Notes: generated by a model from the sequence alone, not told the origin. A DNA stretch of 5,634 bases from Deltaproteobacteria bacterium RIFCSPHIGHO2_12_FULL_43_9 (GCA_001798265.1 MGRR01000070.1:1-5634), one strand, 5' to 3'; numbered from the stretch's first letter, positions 1 to 5,586 are shown. Numbers and translations: made by a program.

Positions 1-115
1 TGCCTCTGATAAAATCTTTGGTTGGATCTGAATCTGGAGGATCAGCAAAAGAGTTAACCTGAAGGAGGGAGACACAAAAAATGATCACCAGCAAAATAAG
101 CGGGATCCGCCTCAT
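1..115 (-). CDS. Exported protein of unknown function, N-terminal 38 codons only (runs off left edge)
   Basis: Only the N-terminus is in the window. It starts at ATG 115-113 on the minus strand and reads MRRIPLILLVIIFCVSLLQ, then VNSFADPPDSDPTKDFIRG. This is a textbook Sec signal peptide: two arginines, a hydrophobic core at residues 4-18, and a likely signal peptidase I site after S22-F23-A24, before D25. The start is preceded by GGGGGA with a 6-base spacer. The reading frame upstream has no other start codon before a stop at about 167-169. The mature protein begins acidic and proline-rich; nothing more can be said about its role. The cleavage motif (NSFA|D) closely resembles that of the 583-residue protein encoded at 2751 (NSSFA|D), which suggests similar export but does not prove homology. 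It lies downstream of, and in the same direction as, the 652-residue gene, separated by 357 bases of repeats, so co-transcription is uncertain. Confidence 0.8.
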   Translation of the reverse strand, partial: MRRIPLILLVIIFCVSLLQVNSFADPPDSDPTKDFIRG

Positions 116-156
116 AGCCTTTCCCCCAAGAAATCCAACTAAACAAAAAGAACCTA

Positions 157-292
157 GTAGATCGTTTCATAAGTTTTGTCATTCCGGCGAAAGCCGGAAT
201 CTATAAAACCTGAGCTAGATCCCGACTTTCGTCGGGATGACGAAACTTTCGTCGGGATGACGAAAATATGCAAAATTTATGAAACGATCTAC
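157..292. repeat. Palindromic cassette enclosed by a 22-bp inverted repeat
   Basis: The arms are 157-178 (beginning GTAGATCGTTTCATAA) and 271-292 (ending TTATGAAACGATCTAC). They are complementary at 21 of 22 positions, and the one mismatch (G173 against T276) becomes a G-U pair in a plus-strand RNA. The 92 bases between them hold two smaller hairpins, at 181-200 and 219-238, so the unit could fold as a long stem closing a multibranch loop. The shape is that of a small non-coding mobile or REP-derived element (MITE-like), or a structured intergenic element. I saw no transposase and could not identify clear target-site duplications. Confidence 0.7.
178..262. repeat. GTCATTCC-type palindromic repeat with duplicated right half
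   Basis: The left hairpin at 181-200 is ATTCCGGC-GAAA-GCCGGAAT, an 8-bp stem with a GAAA loop. The right hairpin at 219-238 is ATCCCGAC-TTTC-GTCGGGAT. The pair opens with GTCATTCC and closes with GGGATGACG, the same layout as the array at 4505-4730. The right half is followed by an extra copy: ACTTTCGTCGGGATGACGAA occurs at 225-244 and again, identical, at 245-264, a perfect 20-bp tandem duplication. This repeat type is widespread between genes in many bacteria. Confidence 0.85.
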
Positions 293-340
293 CAGCCTTT
301 AATCATGCCCGGTAAACAAAGTCAATATAAAAACAAAGAA

Positions 341-416
341 ATTGCCTGTAATAACAATGGGATGCAGCGAAGCAATCACATGCAATGAGATCCTTCGGCT
401 TCGCCTCGGGATGACG
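341..416. repeat. Degraded composite intergenic repeat (GCGAAGCAATC / ATCCTTCGGC types)
   Basis: The left part contains ATTGC at 341-345 and GCGAAGCAATC at 367-377. The right part, AGATCCTTCGGCTTCGCC followed by TCGGGATGACG (388-416), matches the right arm of the repeat at 2542-2570. GCGAAGCAATC and GATCCTTCGGC (389-399) are imperfectly complementary and could form a hairpin. It looks like a fusion or decay product of two repeat families commonly found together between genes. No gene is supported here. Confidence 0.6.
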
Positions 417-421
417 AATGG

Positions 422-490
422 CCCTTTTATCTCCCTCTCCCCTGCTCTTTTATCTCCCTCTCCCCTGCTCTTTTATCTCCCTCTCCCTCT
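422..490. repeat. 23-bp tandem repeat, three copies, overlapping a gene end
   Basis: There are three consecutive 23-base units: 422-444, 445-467 and 468-490. Unit 2 is CTCTTTTATCTCCCTCTCCC followed by CTG. Unit 1 differs by one base near its start, and unit 3 diverges only in its last two bases. Each unit contains TTATCTCCCTCTCCC. In unit 3 this is, on the minus strand, the last five codons (Arg-Gly-Arg-Gly-Arg) and the TAA stop of the 652-residue gene. The two units downstream of the stop are therefore tandem copies of the gene's own 3' end, or the gene end was captured by an expanding repeat. Confidence 0.9.
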
Positions 491-2431
491 GAGTGGTCTA
501 CCTCTCGACGACGATTTAGAGTCGGACAAACCTTCTCTCAATATACCGGGCCTCTGTCTTACAGCCGCCTCACTAGATGCTTTAGAAATAGTATGAGCTA
601 AGCCTCTCGCCTCAGCCTTTATCTTCTCTTCAACCCCCTCTTTATTGGCTAATTCTCTGATAATTCCTATAACGCCTGGGTTGGGCGTAAGCGCGGTGGA
701 TGCTAACCGGAGAATCTTAACCCGTTCACCAACAGGGATTGTTGTATCTTCAGCGACTCTGGATAAAAATGTTGCGATAGAGCGCTCTGATAACGCAATT
801 TTATTTGCCCAATCTACAACCCTCTCTATCGCGGTGAGGCTAAAGATATCTTTGGTACTAGCCTCCGAACCAATTATACCTAAAATATTTTCAATCGCCC
901 TTTGTCTCCCTTCACTAAAGAGAGAGGTTAGCATCTCTTCCGCCACCTCTATCCCCGCAAATTGAACCTCCGTGATCAAGGTCCTAAACGCGTTCCCCTG
1001 ATATCTGTTCGTTAAAGAGGTTGCCACATGCCTGAGAAATAAGAGTGTCAACGGGGTTCTTATTTGTGCGATCTTTTTTATTAGGTCATCCGGGGATTCC
1101 AGATCGGGAAGAGAAAAATGTAGAGCCAATAGATCCCCGGGGGAGATTCCGCTTGTCAACTCCATACACGGATGGGCGGAGAGGGAATAGAGAGCCAAAA
1201 GTCTAATTTCAGGCAACCTATGGAAAAGAACCCTCCCCCAGTGATATTTTATATTCTCGATTGACATATTTATTTCGAATCTTGAAAAACGACTAAAAAC
1301 TTCCGCTGGATTTGAAACGGCTTCTCCTGCCGAGAGCAATATCTCAAACTCATGGTCTCCTGGCCGTATATCGTCTATATTTTGTAGTTTTAAAAGATCA
1401 ACCAAGGCCTGTAGTCTCTCACGAGGCCGCAATATATCCGCGGCTAACACCTCCGCCACATAATGAGAGGATTTCTCCCCCATGGGGAAAGTATGTTCAA
1501 ATAGCGGCAATGCTCTTCTTGTTGTCCGTGGTTCTTCATCCGATTCCAGACGCGCCATTATTCCACCAAAGATGCGTGCGCTACCTATTAATTCCTCTCC
1601 TCTTAAAAGAATTACCCTTACAACGTCTCCCGAAACGGTTTTGTCACCTAAAATAATTGCCGAGTATTCTCCCCTCACGTCCGCCGGCACCCCCCACTCT
1701 TTCATAATCTCAAAAACATGACGAACCTTTTCGGCACTATTAACATCAAGCGCATTCTCATGTGAGTACATTTCATGGCTTAGGAGTTTGTCCAAAAATC
1801 TGTTCCTTAGAAGCCTATCTCTTTGCACAACTGATCTTCGGAATTCCTCAATCCATTCCTCCCCCCAGCCAAAAAACAGTCTCTTCAACGCGGCTATCTG
1901 GAATCTGTTGACATTCATTCTGGCTATAGAGGCAAGGAACTCCTCCAACTCCGGCAAATCACTCGTCTCGAATCGATCTAAAATAGCGGCTGGAAGTTCC
2001 CTATCCCATCCACCCTCAAAAAATAGTTTTTTTATTTCCTCTATCCCTAATGTCTCGTCTCCCAATGCCCCGATACTTAATCCAAACGCATTTATCGCAA
2101 TATCTTTTATATCAGGGGCACCTGAAAAAAGTTTTTTCCATACACTATGAAGCTTTTGTTGCGCAATGCCAGATGTAACCCCCCTAAATTCTTCTTCAAG
2201 TTCACTAATAAGGTGGTAATCGCGCGCAGGTCCTTCATCATAAAGATCCTTGGCCTGAATCCCGTAAATCAGTATCTTTTTTGCAAGCTGTTTATCCGCA
2301 CCAAATTCGCCAAGATCAAGTCTGTTCAGTTCGGAATTCTGCTTTGTGGTTGGTTTAGAAAAGAGATCGGGTGGATTGAAGATGTTGCCGGCACTTATAG
2401 TAATAACCGTGAGGAGCAAAATCTTTCTCAT
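473..2431 (-). CDS. Exported helical protein of unknown function, 652 residues, HEAT-like segments
   Basis: I do not recognise the family. The N-terminus (MRKILLLTVITISAG) is a Sec signal peptide with its core at residues 4-13. The cleavage site is unclear (after A14/G15 or S25). There is no lipobox and only one cysteine was noticed in the body (HPCMEL). The rest is Leu/Ile/Ala/Glu-rich and reads as repeated amphipathic helices. Residues about 145-190 and 565-616 have the spacing of HEAT-like helix pairs, such as ERVKILRLASTALTPNPGVI. This suggests an alpha-solenoid scaffold, which is inference. Residues 617-652 are a basic, Ser/Arg/Gly-rich tail ending RGRPLRGRGR; its last five codons lie in a 23-bp tandem repeat. 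ATG 2431 is the first start after an in-frame TAA three codons upstream, with only a weak GAGAAG ribosome site 9 bases away. It is transcribed away from the 583-residue exported-protein gene. Confidence 0.85.
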   Translation of the reverse strand: MRKILLLTVITISAGNIFNPPDLFSKPTTKQNSELNRLDLGEFGADKQLAKKILIYGIQAKDLYDEGPARDYHLISELEEEFRGVTSGIAQQKLHSVWKKLFSGAPDIKDIAINAFGLSIGALGDETLGIEEIKKLFFEGGWDRELPAAILDRFETSDLPELEEFLASIARMNVNRFQIAALKRLFFGWGEEWIEEFRRSVVQRDRLLRNRFLDKLLSHEMYSHENALDVNSAEKVRHVFEIMKEWGVPADVRGEYSAIILGDKTVSGDVVRVILLRGEELIGSARIFGGIMARLESDEEPRTTRRALPLFEHTFPMGEKSSHYVAEVLAADILRPRERLQALVDLLKLQNIDDIRPGDHEFEILLSAGEAVSNPAEVFSRFSRFEINMSIENIKYHWGRVLFHRLPEIRLLALYSLSAHPCMELTSGISPGDLLALHFSLPDLESPDDLIKKIAQIRTPLTLLFLRHVATSLTNRYQGNAFRTLITEVQFAGIEVAEEMLTSLFSEGRQRAIENILGIIGSEASTKDIFSLTAIERVVDWANKIALSERSIATFLSRVAEDTTIPVGERVKILRLASTALTPNPGVIGIIRELANKEGVEEKIKAEARGLAHTISKASSEAAVRQRPGILREGLSDSKSSSRGRPLRGRGR

Positions 2432-2494
2432 GCAAAATTACTTCTCTTGTTTTTACGCTATTCCGCTCCAGTATGTCTGAGTACCCTATTTCCT

Positions 2495-2570
2495 CGTCAT
2501 CCTGAGGCACAGCCGAAGGATCTGTCGAGCATGAAAACAATGGATTCTTCGCCTGCGGCTCAGAATGACG
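2495..2570. repeat. Inverted pair of TCATCCTGAGG-type intergenic repeats
   Basis: The left arm at 2495-2523 begins CGTCATCCTGAGGCACAGCC. The right arm at 2542-2570 ends TGCGGCTCAGAATGACG. The two 29-base arms match as inverted copies at 23 positions, with an 18-base spacer. The right arm is the same kind of sequence as 388-416. It is a dispersed palindromic repeat of the sort found between genes in many uncultured bacteria, here placed in a divergent promoter region. Confidence 0.8.
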
Positions 2571-2613
2571 TGTAATACCCAAACACGCCGGCTCATTCGG
2601 AGGGGTTATACAC
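2570..2613. repeat. Short inverted repeat, possible operator
   Basis: GTGTAATACCC (2570-2580) and GGGTTATACAC (2603-2613) are inverted copies matching at 9 of 11 positions, 22 bases apart. The spacer contains the palindrome GCCGGC. It could be a regulator site in the divergent promoter region or the tail of the adjacent repeat. The spacing is long for a single dimer site. Confidence 0.35.
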
Positions 2614-2737
2614 TTTCGAGGAAAAATATCAATATTGTTCTCTGAAAAGGACAAATGCTCCTGCCTAAATCATAAGCCCCGATAATCTTTTCCTTCTCTT
2701 TTTATATCAATTGTGCGATAAGGCGCTATCTGTTCCT

Positions 2738-2742
2738 GGGGA
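2738..2742 (+). promoter_or_regulatory. Ribosome binding site deciding a TTG start
   Basis: GGGGA lies 8 bases before TTG 2751. The alternative in-frame start, GTG 2766, would be 23 bases away and has no comparable site of its own, so TTG 2751 is preferred. Confidence 0.6.
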
Positions 2743-2750
2743 ATTGAAAA

Positions 2751-4502
2751 TTGCAATACAAGAGTGTGTTTAAATCAAAAAGCATTCTAACCCTGATTGT
2801 AACTATTCTCTCATTAAATTCATCATTTGCGGATAATGAGGAGAGAGATATTGAGAGGCTTGCAGCGACTATCCTGACCAACCTTGAGGGGATTATCGAA
2901 TCCGGAAAATTACCCAATTACCAACCCCAGAGCCTTATTCCATCACTATTATTATTAAACGCGCACGCTTCACAGATAACCGCTGATAACACCCAGAATA
3001 GTGAACAGGCAGAACGGGTGGGAGGGGTATTAAATACTATATCAACACTCTATTTTACTGAATCGAGGTGGCGTGCATTAGCCACCGATAGTGAAAACGC
3101 AAACACTGTCTTGCTACATCTGGTAAATCTGCAGATCGTACTACAACGTGCACTCGAAAAATTAAACCTGCCCGAATCCTCCGGATTTTTCCTGGATAGT
3201 TTTGTTAGATCACTGAAAACAGAATCAATGCGAATTATAACGAGCGATCAATCTCCACCAACAGAAATTGATAAGCTACGTACAAACTGGAACCTGCTAC
3301 TCTCAATCTATAGACTCCGCCATCTTTCTTTGCAGACGGCAAATCAGGCATTTAATGCAATGGGTGTTATCCTTACGAAACTTAGAGTGATTGAAACCGC
3401 TGGAGACACCAGCTGTGTGGGGGCTAGAGCTTCCTTTGAAACGCAATATGAGAGATACCTGTGGAATAGCGGATTTTCAGCAATCCAGAATCTTGTAACT
3501 AGAGCAAAAGAGCAATTAACAAACAGCAATCCATTGCCGAACGCTACGTATAGCCCTCTGGTTCCTATAGAGGTACTTATAAGCATTGCTACAGCTAAAA
3601 CCGAGGGAACCTGGCCGGAAGCAAGCCTGATGATTTCAGCAAGGGAGGGGTTACTGGGGCTCCTTGCATTTATTGAAACCCTTCCAAACAATGGCAACAA
3701 TTATGCCACCACCACTGCCATAAATATTAGAAGAGCGCTTGAAACATCACATCCCCCCTACGACCCGGCACTCTTTCTTGGCAGATCCCTAGATAACTCG
3801 AATAGATCAAACATTGCGGATGTCATTCAGAGGGAACTTCAAGCGCCAGCTAACGGATATAGAATCGTTTTGGTGAATATACTGGGGCGTATCCCGGAGA
3901 CCGGCGATTTATCAGAACAACAGATACATGGCATTCTTACCCAACTTCTCTTTTCATCAGAGATATCAAGGGACATGGTTTTGGCGCGGCATATCTTCAA
4001 GAATGTTTTGGCAAGGAAAAACCCGTTGGGCCTTAAGGTAATGCAATCCGCGGTCGAATCACCCCACCTCACAGACGAATTAAGAATTGAGGCGCTTAGA
4101 ATGTTAATTCAATCTGAGGGCACAAATACCCCTTATGAATTTGTCGCAACAAAGGAGGCAATGGATAGGATTGTGGCTCTTGCACAAGTGACCTTGCCCA
4201 ATCTGAAATTCGCGATTAGAACAGCTTTTCTGTTAATTCAGGAAAGCAACGAATCGGGTATCCCAAGATTAGAACAGATGGCTATGGCTGCCATTGCGAC
4301 ACTGCAAACCACAAAAAATCAGGAGCAACTGAAACTTATTGATACACTTTTAGATTCGCATCTCAAAGAAATGCGAGCTACGAGTCCTTCCGCCAGGGCA
4401 ATCCAGATACCGACAGTTAAAAAAACAGGGCTGGGAGCAAAGGGGTGGTTCTCCTGGCTGTTTTCAAAAGGAAAATCCAGAGAGCCTAGACCTCACAGAT
4501 AA
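2751..4502 (+). CDS. Exported helical protein of unknown function, 583 residues, basic C-terminal tail
   Basis: I do not recognise the family. From TTG 2751 the protein opens MQYKSVFKSKSILTLIVTIL, then SLNSSFADNEERD: a long basic n-region, a hydrophobic core at residues 12-22, and a clear signal peptidase I site after S25-F26-A27. Starting at GTG 2766 would leave a shorter but intact signal peptide. The mature part is helical and rich in Leu, Ala, Asn and Thr. Residues about 425-457, including LTDELRIEALRMLIQSE, look like a HEAT-type helix pair. The last 27 residues (557-583) form a Gly/Lys/Arg tail around the hydrophobic patch GWFSWLF, possibly a membrane- or surface-binding segment (inference). 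General layout (signal peptide, helical body, basic tail) matches the divergently transcribed 652-residue protein, but I could not align the two convincingly. The gene ends 3 bases before a palindromic repeat array, convergent with the toxin gene. Confidence 0.85.
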   Translation: MQYKSVFKSKSILTLIVTILSLNSSFADNEERDIERLAATILTNLEGIIESGKLPNYQPQSLIPSLLLLNAHASQITADNTQNSEQAERVGGVLNTISTLYFTESRWRALATDSENANTVLLHLVNLQIVLQRALEKLNLPESSGFFLDSFVRSLKTESMRIITSDQSPPTEIDKLRTNWNLLLSIYRLRHLSLQTANQAFNAMGVILTKLRVIETAGDTSCVGARASFETQYERYLWNSGFSAIQNLVTRAKEQLTNSNPLPNATYSPLVPIEVLISIATAKTEGTWPEASLMISAREGLLGLLAFIETLPNNGNNYATTTAINIRRALETSHPPYDPALFLGRSLDNSNRSNIADVIQRELQAPANGYRIVLVNILGRIPETGDLSEQQIHGILTQLLFSSEISRDMVLARHIFKNVLARKNPLGLKVMQSAVESPHLTDELRIEALRMLIQSEGTNTPYEFVATKEAMDRIVALAQVTLPNLKFAIRTAFLLIQESNESGIPRLEQMAMAAIATLQTTKNQEQLKLIDTLLDSHLKEMRATSPSARAIQIPTVKKTGLGAKGWFSWLFSKGKSREPRPHR

Positions 4503-4504
4503 TT

Positions 4505-4730
4505 TGTCATTCCTGCGAAATGTCATTCCCGCGTAATGTCATTCCCGCGAAATGTCATTCCCGCGAAATGTCATTCCCGCGAACGCGGGAATCCAGATCC
4601 CCGTTTTCACGGGGATGACGTTTTTCTCGGGGATGACGAAGATGTCATTCCCGCGAACGCGGGAATCCAGATCCCCGCTTTCGCGGGGATGACCGTTTTG
4701 CGCAGGGATGACATTTTCCGCAGGGATGAC
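4505..4730. repeat. GTCATTCCCGCG palindromic repeat array between convergent genes
   Basis: Five 16-base units of TGTCATTCCCGCGAAA type run in tandem from 4505 to 4584. The fifth merges into a complete two-hairpin unit ending at 4620: ATTCCCGCG-AA-CGCGGGAAT at 4573-4592, then ATCCCCGT-TTTC-ACGGGGAT at 4597-4616. A right-half copy (CTCGGGGATGACG) sits at 4626-4638. A second complete unit follows at 4644-4693, then two more right halves ending in GCAGGGATGAC, at 4694-4712 and 4713-4730. Left halves therefore accumulate on the left and right halves on the right, so the whole array is one imperfect dyad. Its position at the meeting point of two convergent genes is typical of REP-like elements, and it may act as a bidirectional transcription or RNA-decay barrier (inference). 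No protein is encoded here. Confidence 0.9.
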
Positions 4731-4758
4731 ACATTTGCTGAATAGTTACAAACAAAAT

Positions 4759-5175
4759 TTATATCAATTTTAAAAACGCCCTGGCTGTTACAATTTTTAT
4801 TCCCTCTACCTCCACAAGACCAAGAAGGTGCTTATCACCACTTATTATGTAATCAGCCCTGCCTTCTAAAGCGGCATTTACATATTTTGTATCGTCGGGA
4901 TCTTCTTCGAGCTCCTGATATTTAAAAACTGGGTTAACAGTTGTTGCCAACAAACTGATTGCATTTAGGATTAATTCGATTTCGTCCCCGGATAATTTCA
5001 CATATTTAATAACTTTTTTATACTTTAAGGAATTTCTTGTCTCACGTAAAATTTCCTCGGATATAATCAACTCAAATACATTGTCATTTATGAATTTTTT
5101 AATTAAGAGACCAGATGGTCCTTTGGGACTTATAAACCCACTGACGTATATATTGGCGTCAAAAACAACCCTCAA
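4759..5175 (-). CDS. PIN-domain RNase toxin of a type II toxin-antitoxin pair
   Basis: This 138-residue protein is a full-length single PIN domain of the COG1569-like 'putative toxin, PIN family' type. Visible hallmarks are the N-terminal strand with the first acid (VVFDANIYVSG, D6), helix SEEILRETRN with E41/E45, the EEDPDDTKYVNAAL segment with D92, D94 and D95, and SGDKHLL with D114. These supply the acidic Mg2+-binding cluster expected of an active nuclease, so the site appears intact. Members of the family cleave RNA and are neutralised by a co-encoded antitoxin; the target here cannot be read from sequence. The start is TTG 5175: an in-frame TAA lies three codons upstream, no ATG is available, and AAAAGG (5185-5190) sits 9 bases before it, inside the antitoxin gene. 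Only two bases separate it from the antitoxin stop, so the two are co-transcribed and probably translationally coupled. The gene converges on the repeat array. Confidence 0.92.
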   Translation of the reverse strand: MRVVFDANIYVSGFISPKGPSGLLIKKFINDNVFELIISEEILRETRNSLKYKKVIKYVKLSGDEIELILNAISLLATTVNPVFKYQELEEDPDDTKYVNAALEGRADYIISGDKHLLGLVEVEGIKIVTARAFLKLI

Positions 5176-5177
5176 AT

Positions 5178-5468
5178 TTATTTACCTTTTTTCCCCAAAC
5201 TGGACTTTGGTTCTCTGGATTTATGCTTTGCCTCATTGGCTATTATCTCAATTTCATCATTTGTTAAATTTATATTTTTATCTGATAAAATGTCCAAAAG
5301 ATGCATTTTGGCCGCAAGCTGAATCTGTTTCAGAAGAACAACCGGAACCATTGCGGCAAGAAGCTCTCCTTTACGTTCAATGACAAATTGATCATGACGA
5401 AGCGCCACCCTGTTAAGCAGCTCTCCAAGTTTCCTCCTCAAATTTAGTGTGGATATCTTAAAGGTCAT
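5178..5468 (-). CDS. Phd/YefM-type antitoxin, partner of the PIN toxin
   Basis: This 96-residue protein (from ATG 5468) lies directly upstream of the toxin in the same operon. The N-terminal part, ISTLNLRRKLGELLNRVA followed by FVIERKGELLAAMVPV (residues 5-43), has the Phd/YefM pattern: a short strand, a helix with LRRKLGELL, then a beta hairpin reading 'FVIERKG...AAMVPV'. In this family that part dimerises and binds operator DNA. The C-terminal half (47-96) is charged, ends in a lysine-rich stretch (SLGKKGK), and would be the toxin-wrapping part. The start was chosen because GGGAGG (5473-5478) precedes ATG 5468, and the promoter predicts a transcript starting near 5485. ATG 5480 would have almost no leader, no ribosome site, and adds only four residues (MGGS). 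Family assignment is by motif reading; AbrB or RelB types fit less well. Confidence 0.85.
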   Translation of the reverse strand: MTFKISTLNLRRKLGELLNRVALRHDQFVIERKGELLAAMVPVVLLKQIQLAAKMHLLDILSDKNINLTNDEIEIIANEAKHKSREPKSSLGKKGK

Positions 5469-5472
5469 AGAA

Positions 5473-5478
5473 CCTCCC
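5473..5478 (-). promoter_or_regulatory. Strong ribosome binding site of the antitoxin gene
   Basis: GGGAGG on the minus strand lies 4 bases before ATG 5468. The spacing is slightly short, but this is the best Shine-Dalgarno match in the window. It overlaps the upstream ATG at 5478-5480, which argues against that ATG as the start. It is much stronger than the toxin's AAAAGG/TTG combination, consistent with antitoxin being made in excess. Confidence 0.75.
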
Positions 5479-5480
5479 AT

Positions 5481-5507
5481 CTATATCAACTATTATAGTT
5501 GGTATAG
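5481..5507. promoter_or_regulatory. Palindromic operator of the toxin-antitoxin operon
   Basis: CTATATCAACTA (5481-5492) and TAGTTGGTATAG (5496-5507) are inverted copies matching at 11 of 12 positions, with a 3-base spacer. A further half-site, TATAGTTG, at 5503-5510 repeats 5494-5501 in the same orientation, 9 bases on. The palindrome covers the -10 box and the predicted transcription start, the expected place for antitoxin or toxin-antitoxin complex repression. Extra half-sites would allow cooperative binding. Confidence 0.8.
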
Positions 5508-5520
5508 TTGTAGTAGTCAA
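5492..5520 (-). promoter_or_regulatory. Sigma-70-type promoter of the toxin-antitoxin operon
   Basis: Read on the minus strand, TTGACT (5515-5520) is followed by a 17-base spacer (5498-5514) and a perfect TATAAT (5492-5497). Transcription should start near 5485, giving a leader of about 17 bases before ATG 5468. This is the clearest promoter in the window. Confidence 0.85.
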
Positions 5521-5521
5521 A

Positions 5522-5580
5522 TGGACCGTTTCGTCAGCAGAATCGGATCGGGAAGGGTGGCCCATTTAACGGACATTTTG
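5522..5580. mobile_element. Possible end or remnant of an IS21-like insertion sequence
   Basis: TGGACCGTTT (5522-5531) is echoed by TGGCCCATTTAACGGACATT (5558-5577), spaced about 36 bases apart in the same orientation. Spaced repeats of the form TGGnCCATTT are, as I recall, characteristic of the multiple terminal repeats at IS21-family ends. No transposase sequence is inside the window, so this could be a solo end, a remnant, or the edge of an element whose other end lies to the right. The sequence would begin just upstream of the toxin-antitoxin promoter's -35 box. Confidence 0.35.
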
Positions 5581-5586
5581 CACTAT

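Larger units (their letters stand above)
116..472. other. Gene-free repeat-filled intergenic region
   Basis: These 357 bases lie between the stop of the 652-residue gene and the start of the partial exported-protein gene, both on the minus strand. I see no credible gene. Apparent open frames here read through palindromic repeats. The content is a palindromic cassette within a long inverted repeat (157-292), an AT-rich spacer without clear motifs (293-340), a degraded composite repeat (341-416), and a 23-bp tandem repeat (422-490). I found no convincing promoter for the downstream partial gene and no simple GC-stem plus T-run terminator for the upstream one. Confidence 0.75.
2432..2750. other. 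Divergent intergenic region between the two large exported-protein genes
   Basis: These 319 bases must hold the promoters for both the 652-residue gene (leftward) and the 583-residue gene (rightward). They contain an inverted pair of TCATCCTGAGG-type repeats (2495-2570), an adjoining inverted repeat (2570-2613), and an AT-rich stretch (2614-2720). I could not find a -35/-10 pair near consensus for either direction. The open frame across 2355-2654 on the minus strand translates the repeat and is not a gene. Confidence 0.7.

Noticed and set aside
176..596. Two overlapping plus-strand open frames of 70 and 84 codons
   Set aside because: They translate palindromic and tandem repeats and run antisense into the 3' end of the 652-residue gene. 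There is no plausible ribosome site or protein-like composition.
2355..2654. Minus-strand open frame of 99 codons upstream of the 652-residue gene
   Set aside because: It overlaps that gene's start out of frame and reads through the TCATCCTGAGG repeat.
2680..2708. TATATC at 2703-2708 as a -10 box for the 583-residue gene
   Set aside because: No recognisable -35 element lies at a suitable distance, and the region is simply AT-rich.
2711..2730. GATAAGGCGCTATC upstream of the 583-residue gene as an operator
   Set aside because: Only the outer four bases are symmetric; the centre does not match, so chance is a sufficient explanation.
4505..4584. CRISPR-like array of regularly spaced repeats
   Set aside because: The 16-base units are directly adjacent with no unique spacers, and are halves of a palindromic repeat.
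4536..4745. Open frame of 69 codons within the palindromic array
   Set aside because: Its translation (VIPAKCHSRERGNP, VIPANAGIQ) is the well-known spurious product of GTCATTCCCGCG repeats.
5178..5480. Longer antitoxin starting at ATG 5480
   Set aside because: The predicted transcript starts about five bases before it and GGGAGG overlaps it. ATG 5468 fits both promoter and ribosome site.
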